DNA of 64,000 nucleotides from positions 27,363,946 through 27,427,945 of the forward strand of contig CM069874.1 in NCBI GenBank assembly GCA_036172665.1, in the 5' to 3' direction. The DNA comes from Prosopocoilus inquinatus (lineage: Eukaryota > Arthropoda > Insecta > Coleoptera > Lucanidae). Positions 11,592 through 22,998 of this stretch are shown here, piece by piece. Numbering within the stretch: the stretch's first letter is position 1; each line of letters begins with the position of its first letter. Made by a program: the position numbers and the translations under genes. Below the pieces are notes generated by a model, which was given only the letters and a program-made list of their open reading frames with translations, made no database searches and was not told the origin of the DNA.

Positions 11592-12266
11592 GTGATCATT
11601 GTCCAATATAGTTTAAAGCCAGGACCTTCTGGTGTTGAAAAAAGAAAATATTTTCGAGCACGACATAACATAATGACAGAGAAACTTGTTGCTACTTTGG
11701 GTAAATGTCGAATAAGTGATCGAGATACTGTGCGTATCCTTATAACACCAGCGATAGCTATAAATGTCAATGATTTAGTTTTAAACAGAAACTTCATTTG
11801 AAACTGTGAAATATGTTTCAGAAAACAACGTTTGGAAAAACTAAAAACTCGGTTTAAGGAGTCTGGCTTAAGCGCTGTGGTTTCACATTGTGATGGAAAA
11901 CTTTTCCTGCTTTAACAGACCAAAAATGTAGTTGTAAACGCACCTCTAATTACTACAAGGGGAAATACAGAACAAATATTAAAAGTAGCAACATTATCAT
12001 TGTCATCAGAAAGAGAACAAGTAACTGCTTTTGACAGCAAATTAATTATCTGGTGCCTTATGAATACAGTCAAAGCTCTGCCTTGCGATACTACTGCTTT
12101 AAATTTAGGGCACATAAACGGTGCCAGTTCTTTATTGGAGCAAATGTTGGGCAAAGACTTACTATATTTGCCTTTTAGAAGACGCATCTATGAAATTATG
12201 CTCAAAAGCATTTTTGATTTAAAGTTTCAATCTCGAAAAAGACCAGATATACCGTTTTTTAAATGA
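11592..12266 (+). pseudogene. Transposase-like ORF remnant (DTTALNLGHINGASSLLEQ type)
   Basis: One frame can be followed from 11592 to 12266, interrupted by TGA at 11799-11801 and a TAA near 11914. The readable part includes HCDGKLFLL, then VVVNAPLITTRGNTEQIL, then LPCDTTALNLGHINGASSLL, followed at once by EQMLGKDLLYLPFRRRIYEI. From memory, this order (HxDGKLL ... FDTTxxNTGxxxGAxxLLExxLGKxLLxLxCRHHxxE) is typical of an abundant arthropod and cnidarian family of repeat-encoded, transposase-like proteins. Here the CRHH-type residues have decayed to FRRR. With two in-frame stops and no intact start it is not functional. The element's ends were not identified. Confidence 0.6.
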
Positions 12267-13984
12267 TTTCAAGAAACTTGATCTAAAATTAATAAAAGAG
12301 AATTTATACCAGAGATTCAATAAGATCAAATTCAACAAAGTATGAGGAACGATATACAAAAAGTTATACAATCTGCAAAATATAAGATTATAAAGAATTT
12401 TTGGAACACAATTATATTTCTTGAGGAACAAATGCAACTGATTTTGTGTACCAAGAACTTGCCACCATGCTCATTGGATATCTAAAGCAATACACTGTCT
12501 AAAAATGTCTTGTTAATAATTCCATTTAACTTGATCATACTACAAAGCTTTAACAAACATTTGTATATTTGTTGTAAAGTTTGGTTTCGAGCACAATGTT
12601 CTGTTCAGCCAGTCAGAATAGATTTTATGGTATTCTAAATAACGTTACAACGCCGAAATAAAATAAAAGTAATTCTATATTAATGCAAAATAAAATTAAG
12701 CTCTTATTCTAAATAAAAACAATGCTGATATAATAAAAAAATAAGCTCAAGAAAGAAGTATTAGGCAAGTAATAGGCCCGATATCTTGCCAAATGTTAAT
12801 AATGCTTCCCACTACGATGAATTGAAGACTGAGCATTCAAATCAAGACAGAACGCACAAGCGTGTGATCTCCTCTCACCTGTCTCGTGTACGTCTTTCCG
12901 TTCTCTAGTAATAACAGATTAACAATTTAACCCAAAGACGGCAATCAGAAGGAAGTATGATTACAAATAGTTAGTGATTATCGCTGTCAATTTCCAGATG
13001 TTAACAAAAATACTACGTTATCTCCACAGATATTTAAAACAATAAGTGTTTACCTAAAGGCATCATTTCTTCTTTCTTGACTGATTACAAAAATAAGCAC
13101 TATTTATTTTACTTAAAATGGAAACATTTTATGGGGTATCCCAGCGGAAAATAATTAGTCATAAGTTAAAATCCATCCTATTGTGCATTGTATAACAATC
13201 ATTACATTATTGCTGTTCTCTTTTTTGATTGGTACAAGCTGATACTGCAGATGTGCGTTTCATAGAATGTATGAATTGTATTCATTTACTGTGTTTTTTC
13301 GTCATTATGTTTATCGAATTTAGAACATTGAAGTTCTGTCAATTTAATACTAAATTAATAATAAATTTAAAGTACTGTGTAAATTTAATAAGGCTACAAA
13401 TTTTGCTGGGTGGCTGTAATTATCAACTGACTTAATTACAATAATTAATATCTTTAGTCATTATTTCAATTTGAAAAATATTGGCTCTTGTTAACCATAC
13501 AGCTGAGACAAAAATGGAAAATGAATGTGTCTTTAAAAAAGCTAACTCGTTGGTCATTCCTAGATGATAATTCCAGCTACCCAGCAAAAATTATAGTATC
13601 GTTAAATTTACATCAAGAAAAGTGTCCACTTTTTGGCGGCTACTGTAAGTAATTTACGCTAACGAAAAAAATTATCATTTTTTAATTAAAAAAAAATAAA
13701 TAAATTAGCCCCGTGTTCCAGCACTATCAGAGTATTTGAACAGCAAAAGTCATAGTAGGCATCAGCAGCATATATTGAAACTCCTTTGTTGGATTAGAGT
13801 GTGTGGCTACTTTCGACGGTGCACCCGGTATATACTTGAATACAAATGAAGAATTACAGACTACAGAGAAAATGAAGTTTTTCGAAATTAATAGAACCTT
13901 GGTTCAGCTCATTTGCCCGTCATTATATTGTCTTGTCTTTTTCTCGAAAGCATATAATAGATTGGATATTTACAAACAAGTATA

Positions 13985-14240
13985 ATGCGCGTGCGCCATT
14001 CAAATTCGAACAAAGAAGCGAAGAAAAAGTCGAAGCGAACGCAGTCAAGTCGTTTTGTATCGTGGCGTCAATGACGTACTCCGAAATGGTCACCTGGAGT
14101 CGCGACCGAAGACGACCTTGAGTATGCCGTTGTCCCCAGGAGCTGACCTTCTAGTCCGTTTCTTTTGCCCAGCATCCAAAGACTATTGGCCTCCTTACCT
14201 TCGCACAAGCAGCATGGAATACCTGGTACGGACTCACGTA
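13985..14240. promoter_or_regulatory. GC-richer island, possible 5' UTR or promoter
   Basis: Here CG dinucleotides and purine-rich, UTR-like sequence (GAAGCGAAGAAAAAGTCGAA, CGAACGCAGTCAAGTCG) replace the surrounding AT-rich DNA. Short ATG frames exist (for example MVTWSRDRRRP, ATG near 14086) but none resembles the FNDC3 N-terminus. A possible donor GTATAAGT lies near 14237. As it lies 3.3 kb before the first recognised FNDC3 exon, a non-coding first exon is conceivable but unproven. Confidence 0.25.
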
Positions 14241-14718
14241 TAAGTAAATTGCTGTACCGGTTCCGAATAGCGTTTTGTTTTTTTCCTGGCTTCGCCAACG
14301 AGAGCATACCAACGGAAATAATTTGCGGCTATAAATTATTTTAAACCGTTCTTAATTATCAGCAATAAATATTTTTTTATCGAGGACGGTAGACAGATAG
14401 AGTTAATTAAGTGCCGCTCCCTATGAACTGGCCAATACATATTCGGCCATCTTTCTATCAATCTCTTCTGTTTTTCTTTTTAGTTAGAAACTGAAAAATC
14501 TTCGGATTTAATTTTTCAGACTTCAGATTTTTACAAAAACTGTTCAAGTTGCCAATTAATTCAAATTTTTATTTGTATTATGAATTTTAAGTTTTGTTTA
14601 AAATTGACATATTTTGATCGTATATAACGCATTAAAACTCAGTAATCATTTAAATTTAAAAAAACTCTCCAAAAATTCTTCTTCTAAATCTAAACAAATT
14701 AACTACAGGGAAGTTTTA

Positions 14719-15001
14719 GAGGTTTTTTAAGACATTCGTTCATTTACTATTCAATTCAAGAAAGAATACATGCAGGTCATATACGGAACTTTTCTATTTC
14801 AGGTACTTGCACTACTTGAACCAATATTATGCGAATTTTTATGTATCGGAAAGGCATCATTAGATCAAGTTCAAATGCGAAATTAATAATAGTGTTGATT
14901 AACGTATTGCAACCACCTATAATAGACTAGTTCCGTATATGACGTGCATGTACTCTTTCCCGAATTGAACAGTAAATGAACGAATGACTTAAAAGAAACT
15001 C
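14719..15001. mobile_element. Foldback MITE, ~70-bp arms
   Basis: The arm 14719-14793 (with ACATTCGTTCATTTACT and GGTCATATACGGAAC) is repeated inverted at about 14930-15001 (GTTCCGTATATGACGTGCAT ... GTAAATGAACGAATGAC). The spacer of about 135 bases is non-coding. The superfamily is unknown. Confidence 0.8.
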
Positions 15002-15459
15002 CGAATACTTTACTCGTCAAATATTTTTTTTTTTTTTGAAATAGAAAAAGAAAATTTAAAATTTTTAAAATCTTAACTTTAAAACATTCAATATAGGTGT
15101 CCGACCCGTCAAGGACGTTTTTACTCAGGTCATGAAGTAAGAAATTGCAAGAGTGATAAATAATGAACCATGCAGTATATCAGGAAGTATTCGATTCGTT
15201 TTGTTTTGTATTATTTGTGCTGCGGTGAAATGCGATTATGGAGATTGTCAACATTGTTAATATCGCCCTTATCATGAAAAAGTGTTATCGAGTACTTCTT
15301 TCTAAAAATTTATTAACTAAAATTATCTTATTCAAATGTAGACATACTTCTCTTGTAGTTAAGCAGAAGTCATCTACTGAAGATTGCAGCTTAGCTGCCT
15401 AAATACGTATATAGTAATAAAAGACTTTTTGTGGTTAGGAGGTTTAACCCAATTTTATT

Positions 15460-15612
15460 GTAAAGTTATCTTCCTAACTTCAAAAAAGTTATACAAAAAA
15501 ATCTGTTGTGGCAACACTGTTTTTTACGTTAGCGGTTCACTGTAAGTAACGAAAACCATCTGTGAATGTGATTTATCTTCCTGTGGACTCGTGCTAAATA
15601 GGTTCAGAGGTT
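15460..15612 (+). repeat. Dispersed retroelement-like fragment, copy 1 of 2
   Basis: Matches the reverse complement of 38262-38410. Shared blocks include GTTATCTTCC, TTACGTTAGCGGTTCACTG and GGTTCAG. The other copy also carries AAATTTCATTCAAATCGGTTC, a phrase common near the 3' ends of insect non-LTR elements. The class is inferred from that phrase only. Confidence 0.55.
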
Positions 15613-15732
15613 GCCTTGTTATAAAAAAAATTTACTTTCTCTTCAAAAAGTTTGAAAAAGAGTACCTTAACAAAACAGTTTTGGAGACAGGTAAATTTAT
15701 TTAAATCGTATTATTTTGAGCTCAGGCATCTG

Positions 15733-16714
15733 TGGCTATGGCTGAATACGCGAGAATTCCTATCCCCTTTAACTCTTTTATTTTTGATTTTAGGAAAAAA
15801 ATGCGTAATACAAAACTTAAAGGGACTAATTCAAAGTTTCTCGGTGTGCTTACAGGAAAACAGTTGCTGGTCAGATAAACGAGATAAACTAAATTTAAGT
15901 TTTTTTTAAAGGAACCCCCTGTATACTATTACGTTTTTCGATTCTGAATTAAATTCTAATGAGACTACGTATATAATAAAACTAATAATGTAGAAGGTAT
16001 CTATAAAATAATTCCTGCTTAACTTTTTTTTATTTTTGATTTTAGAAAGAAAAAAAGATAAAAGAAGTTGTAGAATTTATTTCAGTACTGCTACGGATAT
16101 TCACAAAAAAAAACAATTAATCGTCAAAAAACAACAAAACTGAACGAAGTTTTGGTTTTAAATAAAATAACATTAAATAAAATTTTACCATTAACATTTA
16201 AATCGATTTAGATGTTTTCTAAAAATTAACTTTTAAACTAGAAAGGAAAAATATTTCGGAAAAATTGAAACGTAAAAAAGACTGAAAATTTAACATAAAA
16301 CATTTTCAAAGCGCCCTCAATTTTTTTTACGCAAAGTGTAAATCTTTTTAACGGTTTGAATCACATCTCTTCGTATAAAAGGATCATTATTCATGTTTTC
16401 TATTTATAAAATTCAAAAATAAAATAAATTAAATAGGAATTATTTTATAGGCACCTTCTACACTATTAGTTTTATTATTTACGTAGTCCCGGTAGAATTT
16501 AATTTTGAATCGAAAATTGTAATAATATACAGGATATTCCATTAAAAAAAAAAACTTAAGTTTTAATCTCGTTTATCCGATCATCAATTGTTTTTCTGTG
16601 AGCACACACAGAAACTTTGAATTAGTCCATGTAAGTTTTGTATTAAACATTTTTTCCTGAAATCAAAATTAAAAGAGTTAAAGAGGGTAGGAATTATTGC
16701 GCAGTCACCCTGTA
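15733..16714. mobile_element. Long foldback element A (~0.98 kb)
   Basis: The left arm (about 15733-16015) is repeated inverted at about 16430-16714. Matching blocks include AATTCCTATCCCCTTTAACT with its complement AAAGAGGGTAGGAATT, and CTGGTCAGATAAACGAGAT against ATCTCGTTTATCCGATC. TAGAAGGTATCTATAAAATA also pairs with TATTTTATAGGCACCTTCTA. The right end, read outward on the minus strand, is TGTACAGGGTGACTGCGC. No coding capacity was seen. Confidence 0.8.
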
Positions 16715-17568
16715 CATGGAATTTAAGGGCACCTGTATATTCGTACCCTATTATATCTCACCCCAATTCACAGTTTATGTTTAATTATTTTGAATTATGT
16801 TTGCTAATAACATTAAAATCAATTCCTTAGTTTCATTTAACAAGGAATTGTCAACATCTACCGATTGTTTCGTTGAACTTGAAAAGAGATAAAGATTGGC
16901 CAAAGAAGCTGTAAGTGTTGTAAAATAAGGAATAAATAGCAAATGTTCGTTTGTTCCCTTAGGAGGAAAGTCGTTGTCCTAGTACGCATGTTAAGCGAAC
17001 AAGCGTACTGGTTAACATATGATTTGAAGGTATACGCGTAAGTTTACAAGACAAGACACACGATATGTGTGAAGTGGGAAGCAAATTATAAAAACATTAA
17101 ATTACAAACGCCAATAATATTTGCAGAAAGAATTTAACTTTGCAGATTGAGAGTTTTTTTTTTAATCTCATCGAATCCTTTTAATTTTTACAGTGGGATA
17201 GGTCTTTCTCAAAAATTACGGTATCTGTTGTAAATAAAGCAGATAGTACCTTATCTCGACAATTCGAAACCTAAATTCTAATGGATTTCTTTTAGGGATT
17301 GTAAATTAATTCATTACTTTTCTTTTAGTTCGCATCTAACCTAAAAACTCAAAACTTTTTAATCTCAAGTCTGTCAAAATGACTTCTGTAAGCTTTTAAT
17401 CCACATTTTCTGTCGCATGTCTGCAAAATATTTTTATTCGCGTTTAAACCATCTTCATATCTATGGTAAGTCCTCTACTCACGCATTCCATCGCCCATTT
17501 AAAAATTTTTGCATTCAAAGTCTTAAATGAAAGACTTACAGTTTTCATTTTGAACTTTTTTGTTGCAG

Positions 17569-17753
17569 GCCCGGTGACAGTTCCGATGGTTTCAACAAAC
17601 TCCTCGCCGCCCATAGCCATGCCAGTACAGGTTCCTCCTGGCCACGTGGTCCAACAAATAGTGGACGAGAGTGGCACACTTAGACACGTCATTCTTTCGC
17701 CCCAACATCCACCAGGAATGCTTCCGCTCACGTCTCATAATCCACAGCACTAC
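17569..17753 (+). CDS. FNDC3A: FNDC3 orthologue, N-terminal coding exon
   Basis: The acceptor TTTTTGTTGCAG ends at 17568 and the donor GTGAGT starts at 17754. The exon begins with two bases completing a Gly codon (upstream intron phase 1), then has 61 codons and ends at phase 0. The product, GPVTVPMVSTNSSPPIAMPV followed by VPPGHVVQQIVDESGTLRHV, aligns in order with the conserved vertebrate FNDC3 N-terminal segment (GPxxVPM...S...PPIxVPPGxxxQxIxxxGxxRxVxxxPQ). That segment precedes the proline-rich region. FNDC3 proteins are tail-anchored ER/membrane proteins with nine FN3 domains, implicated in cell adhesion and differentiation. The initiator ATG must be in an earlier exon, not found here. 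The match to the family and the splice sites make this exon secure. Confidence 0.9.
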
Positions 17754-19075
17754 GTGAGTACCGATTTCTCTCATTGTTAACAGCGTATTTCCAAGAGTTT
17801 TAATTATTTTGTCGGCCAAAGCGGTCCGTCGTGCTTTGAATTAGGCCGCGGATGAACAAGTCGCATTCCGATGGAGACTCAATGAAGACCTACCACGATG
17901 GCTGACCACCTCGATGGTATTAAAATTTTTAAATCTGATAAATGCGGAAAGAAGAGTTTAAATTAGTGCCGGGTATTACTGCTGCGTAAGCAAAGACGAA
18001 ATTGTTGTCTATGATTTGTAGTTAACATTTTTACCAACGCGTAGGACAAATAATGAAACATGTTCCAAAAACGACAAGATTGTTTGCCGAAAGTTAAACT
18101 GAGAAAGCTATATAGAAGTTCAAAGGTTTAACAATCGATCGATCGGCATATAAAGAAAAAATGAACTGTTTATGACCTTTCTATCTTACTAGTACGTATT
18201 ATTAATAATATACAGGAACTCTACAAGTATGTATCTGTAAATGCCATATACTAGGAAGTTCTTGTATTTTTTTATCATATGGTATTTGAGTTTCTGAAAC
18301 TAACTTAAACCTTTAAGAATTTGTTCTGTAAACGTCTTCTTTGCTGACTAATCGCCTGTTTGGAAATACCGTACTTCTGTCAAATTTCGTGGTCAATACG
18401 CCCATGTACTACATACGGGCATATGTTAATATGTTCTACAGACATGAATCATTAATAAACCGCTTTCGGTCTGAGTCACTTCTAATTTATTAATAGAATG
18501 TTTGCATAGTACCGTTTTTTCCGGGTGCGTTCGCTTATGTAATGTTTGCGACAAAGCTGCTGGATTAAAGGCCGAAAAAATCGGTCCGTTCCTAATTGAT
18601 GATTATTTCATGCGCAAATTTAAAGGTCAAGTATCTGGATCGATTGCGACCTCATATTTGAACGTCTGTGAAAATTTCCACTCGTAGATAAAATCTTGCT
18701 GTTTACTGGGTGTAATTAAATTAGTTTCACATATTAATACTGCAAGTTCCTCGTCATGTAAGAGAATTAATGCCGCAATTATCAAAGGTCTAACTCAAAA
18801 ATAAAAAAATGACCTACTAAAGGAGTGTTGGTACTTTTGTTTGAAAACTTCTGGTTGATCGTGTGTAAAGACATCATAAAATAAAACTCCAGCAAAAGTC
18901 AAGGTCAAGTGCTTGATCACATTTTTAACAGCTGTGATATTTTATTTTAATACAATATCAAATTCATAGTGTCCTGGTGGTTGCCCACGTGTGCAATTTG
19001 ATTAAAGGAAGACCATTTTAAATCTACTCTCACTGATTAATTAAATTTAAATTTATGAATTAAATTTGTTTTATT

Positions 19076-19337
19076 AGATAATCGACAATCACAAAGCAAC
19101 ACAAAACCTGTGGCTGTAATCCAAATAAATAGTGAGAAAACCCCTCGACCACATTAATGGCTTCCCGGTCAACTTTACGCAAATTAATGTGGTCGAGGGG
19201 TTTTCTCACTATTTATTTGGATTACAGCCACAGGTTTTGTGTTGCTTTGTGATTATTGAAGATGGCTTCCCGGTCAACTTTACGCAAATTAATGTGGTCG
19301 AGGGGTTTTCTCACTATTTATTTAGATAATCGACAAT
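19076..19337. repeat. Near-perfect inverted repeat plus direct partial copy, flanked by 14-bp repeats
   Basis: The 72-base arm 19087-19158 is repeated inverted without visible mismatch at 19183-19254, around a 24-base loop (GGCTTCCCGGTCAACTTTAC, then GCAA). After nine bases, the loop and the first 36 bases of the right arm appear again as a direct copy (19264-19323). The whole is bracketed by two copies of AGATAATCGACAAT (19076-19089 and 19324-19337). Open frames here are by-products of the repeats. Confidence 0.9.
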
Positions 19338-19419
19338 AATTAGATCTTAGAATGAATCACATAAACATAAACTTTATTCTTTATTGAATAACTAAAGAGT
19401 CTTCAATAACGACAAGATT

Positions 19420-19441
19420 AAATAAATAAATAAATAAATAC
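19420..19441. repeat. (AAAT)n microsatellite
   Basis: About five AAAT units in a row. Confidence 0.85.
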
Positions 19442-20573
19442 GTAAAATAAACAAGTATTCGACAATAATTGAAGTAAAAGATAGGTTCTTTGTCAGGTAC
19501 TCCTCGATGTCATTTATTTGTACAGTGTAACTAAAACAAAATAATCAAACGTAAATGAAGGGACGATGAATACCGACGCATGTTGTTTCCGATAATTTTC
19601 AGATTGTTACCTTAAGTGTTTTTATTTTCTAACTTTTCCTTATTGTTACACTTGTGTCAGCAGAAAATTAACTTAATTAATTCAGTAAGTAACACCACAA
19701 CCGCGATGGATGTTTATTTTCTTTTGTTATGGAATTGCTGAGCGAAAATATTATTGACTCAGTGCTCTTCATTTCGATGACGCTTTATTGATTTATGTTT
19801 TGTTTATAATGTAATGTTTTGCTTAGAAAAATCGACACACGATCAGTCAGAGGTTCTCAAACAAAAAGACTCCGGGCTCTCGTGGGGCTTTAATTTCTTC
19901 ATTTTTCACCAAAAAAAAATTAAGATATGCAGAATTCATTTTCTTAAGTCATGAAAAACTTACAGTTTTAATATGTTGTGAAACTTATTTGATGACACGC
20001 TGTATTCTATGCTGAAGCAGACTTATAGATTTAATTTTGTTTGATCAAAATTATAGTATTTTCCTTTTGGTTTTCTCCTTTTGTTAATTAAGTTTCCTTC
20101 CCTGTTTATCAAATCATTTTCCAGTTTCGGTAATATCAAGTAGAAAATCATTTGATAAACACGGAAATTTTTGAAGAATATTAGTACCAAGTAATTTATA
20201 TTGGATTGAATCAAAACTTTCCACTTTGAAATTATCTCTGGGTTTCCATGTATTTCCGATATATTTATTACAGATAACATGTGATCGATGGGGAATAATA
20301 TTAATTAATATAAATTTATAAAAGCAATAAAAAGTTTACAATAAAAAATGACTAATCAGTATCTGAGTATGGAATAATTTTTTAGAATTTTCGTTCATTT
20401 TCAAACAAGCTGTAAATAGTTAATATGCTCAATAGGTTTTAAAAAATCTTTTGATTCCTTAAAAGTCTATTATACGTTGATAGCTTCTTCGAGAGTTTAA
20501 GTTCCCGAAGAATCTGTCAACGGACCTGTCAACATTAGTTATTTCATATAACTATTAAAGACTACCCGACGGA

Positions 20574-20884
20574 TAATTATTATAAATTATTTAATTTTAT
20601 TTTAACTTTATGAGCAACACAAGCAGCACCTTTTATTTTTTCCTGTTTGTAACTTTTTTTTATTATCATTATTATATTTTTCTATTCTGTAATGAATCAA
20701 GAAAAGTTTTGAAATCAGCGTTTTTAGTTATTAATTATTATAAATTATTTAATTTTATTTTAGCTTTATGAGCAACACAAGAACCTTTTATTTTTTTCTG
20801 TTTGTAACTTTTTTTTATTATCATTATTATATTTTTCTATTCTGTAATGAATCAAGAAAAGTTTTGAAATCAGCGTTTTTAGTT
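20574..20884. repeat. ~155-bp tandem direct duplication
   Basis: Copies 20574-20730 and 20732-20884 both run from TAATTATTATAAATTATTTA to GAAATCAGCGTTTTTAGTT. They are almost identical; the second lacks a short stretch around GCAGCACC and has single-base changes. The similarity indicates a recent duplication. It is non-coding. Confidence 0.9.
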
Positions 20885-21450
20885 GACTGCTGTAGAACTA
20901 GAGCGCTGACAAAGTAAATATTATGTTAAATATTGCTATCATGTAATAACAAATAACGAGGGAAGGAGATACATATTATCAAAGTGCAACTAAATCAATG
21001 AATTGAAAACGCCATTAAGTCTTTCAAAGCCCTGCCTGCATCAATAAAAGGAAATAGCAAGAACTAGAGAGCTAAAGGTCGACTTCACTCTTACCGATTC
21101 TTAAGACATTATTTTGATTATATCTTTTTGATTTACTTTTTATTTATAAATAAAGGAGTACGGTGTGCTGATTAATTCATAGAATAATTCAAATACGAAA
21201 CACTTTTTTTTAAAGAATTTAACTATCCCATATAAATGCCAAATTATGCTCGCTGAACTATTGTTGGAATTTTAGAACCAAATTCGTAATTAGAACAATG
21301 TTGTTTAGATAAAAGTTTTCATATACTTTGAAACCATGATACAGGATTAGATAGGTGTAATTACAAACACTGCCACATGCTCGAGTCCAGTTCACACGTA
21401 CGTAAAATAATGTGAGAGAAAGAGCATATGATAGATAGACTACACTGAGG

Positions 21451-22122
21451 AAGTGTCCGACCGAATATTCGGTTTCGGTTTCGGCCGGTTGCGGCTTCAA
21501 TTTCGAAGTTCGGCCGAAGTTTCAGTTTCGACCAAAAAACAGCCGAACTTTCGATACAACCAAAACTACGTTTATTTTCTTTTTTCTGCTTTAAATGCAT
21601 ATTAATCTCAAACTTGATTTATTTTTGGATGTCAAATACTAATGATGCTCGGTTTTAACAGTGTAAATGTCAATTTTGACAGTTAATTAAACCTGCATTA
21701 ACTCATATTTGACCGCGTATTTGAAATGTGACCGATCCCAATTCAAAATCTGATTCAAAATTTCCCACTTTGAGAAGGCAGACCGTATATTAACGCAATC
21801 TTTACCACAAAAGTTCAACTTATAAAGTGAATTCGCTTTGCACCACGTGAAATCTCTAAAATACTAAAGTTTTTGATTCTAACCTAAATTTAATTTTAAT
21901 AAGATACACATTTGAATTTTGTCTATGAGCTGTAGCTGAAAAAAATCTCTTTTGACTTTTGTAAAATATGGTACAGACGAAAATTTTAAACTGTTTTTGT
22001 TTTTGTCTTAATATATACAATTGAAAGCAAAAAAAGTAGACAAACTACAGTTTCCTCTGGTTATTCTTTCTCAAAATGCCATTTTCGGTTTCGGCGAGAA
22101 AATCGGTTGCGATCGGACACTA
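21451..22122. mobile_element. Non-autonomous hAT-type element, 8-bp TSD CACTGAGG
   Basis: The left terminus is AAGTGTCCGACCG. The right terminus read on the minus strand is TAGTGTCCGATCG. The identical octamer CACTGAGG flanks both sides (21443-21450 and 22123-22130), the target duplication length of hAT elements. Both subterminal regions are rich in CGGTTTCGG / CCGAAACCG motifs, as expected for transposase binding sites. There is no transposase ORF. The body segment 22021-22079 recurs at about 24037-24096. Confidence 0.82.
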
Positions 22123-22246
22123 CACTGAGGCGGCCAGGCACACGACCAGAAATTCCCGTTAAAATTAAAGTATTTTTTATGTGAACTTATGTTGAACTTT
22201 AAACCTTCCCATTTCAATTAAGTTTCCACTGAAATTCGTCTGCAAA

Positions 22247-22392
22247 ATGGGGCGAACGTGTTTCGTACCGACGTGCAAAACAGGCTACAAGAGCCGAAGA
22301 AATGGAAAAATAACACTGTATCGGGTACTTCAGGATAAGATAGCTGAGTGGCAGAAAAATTGTTCCTCGTAAAGATAGTGTCCTAAGGACTG
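22247..22392 (+). pseudogene. THAP-domain gene remnant, truncated
   Basis: ATG at 22247 opens a frame reading MGRTCFVPTCKTGYKSRRNG then KITLYRVLQDKIAEWQKN, and ends in TAA at 22370-22372. A one-base shift near the end restores IVPRKDSVLR, as expected next in a THAP zinc finger. The C-x4-C pair (CFVPTC), GYKS and the conserved Trp fit the first half of a THAP (C2CH) DNA-binding domain, as in P-element transposases and host THAP proteins. The Cys/His second half is missing: a foldback element starts at 22393 within the domain, and no continuation was seen after it. The copy is dead. Confidence 0.65.
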
Positions 22393-22998
22393 TACTGGGT
22401 GTCTCATAACCTACGGAGGAAATTAAAAGGGCAGCTAGGGGAGATCAAATTAAAGCTTTTTTCTTAATAAATTTTTGGTAAAAAGTCAATAATCAAAAAG
22501 ATACAAGAGTTTAAAGTGAAATTAGTTAACAAGCAAAAGTTACTCCCTGTAGTAATATTTTACGTGTTAAATTCAAATTTGAGGCATTTATGAGTTAATT
22601 GAACACTGCTTTACAATAAACAACTATTTTCAAAAATGTAGTTACGTTAAAGTTACGGCTATTTTCTTTTTTCTTTTAATGTCCATAAACGGGTTCTCGT
22701 GTCGTTGTGCATCGCCTACTAAATAAAGATAAAACTAGGAAACAGATTAACATAGACATATTATGAATGGTGGTTTTGATAAATCTAGAGTTTATTTAAC
22801 AATAAAGTTGCATTTTATGATATAATTTTTATTAGTTAAGAAGTTGTTGGTGTAAATTAAAGAAGAAATTAAAAAAGTTAAACTGCTGTAACTTTCTTAT
22901 TAATGGGTTTTGATCAAAAGCATATGAAGAAAAAGCTCTATTTTGATGTCCTACAGCTGCCTTTTCAATCTCCTCCGTACGTTGTGAGACACCCAGTA
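22393..22998. mobile_element. Foldback element E inserted in THAP remnant, TACTGGGTGTCTCA ends
   Basis: The left arm starts TACTGGGTGTCTCATAACC and continues through CTACGGAGGAAATTAAAAGG. The right end mirrors it: complement TACTGGGTGTCTCACAACG, then TACGGAGGAGATTGAAAAGG. Arms are about 57 bases. TA at each edge (22393-22394 and 22997-22998) fits a TA target duplication. The 0.5 kb interior is non-coding. Confidence 0.85.

Larger units (their letters stand above)
1..17568. other. DNA upstream of the first recognised FNDC3 exon
   Basis: This is either 5' intergenic DNA or a long first intron of the FNDC3 gene; the start-codon exon could not be located in it. Apart from the separately listed transposon remnants, repeats and two GC-richer islands, I recognise nothing in the AT-rich stretches 1297-3300, 3650-4515, 5602-6204, 6621-8278, 8479-11175, 12267-13984, 14241-14718, 15002-15459 and 16715-17568. 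Open frames there (for example 7190-7618 and 10365-10682 plus, 2041-2319 minus) have no recognisable domains and are treated as chance. Confidence 0.6.

Noticed and set aside
17463..17568. Extending the first FNDC3 exon upstream to an ATG at 17463
   Set aside because: The reading crosses a clear TTTTTGTTGCAG acceptor, and the 35 residues before it do not resemble FNDC3 proteins; the exon starts at 17569.
19132..19329. Repetitive 65-codon frame with duplicated GFPVNFTQINVVEGFSHYLF
   Set aside because: Produced entirely by the inverted and direct repeat at 19076-19337.
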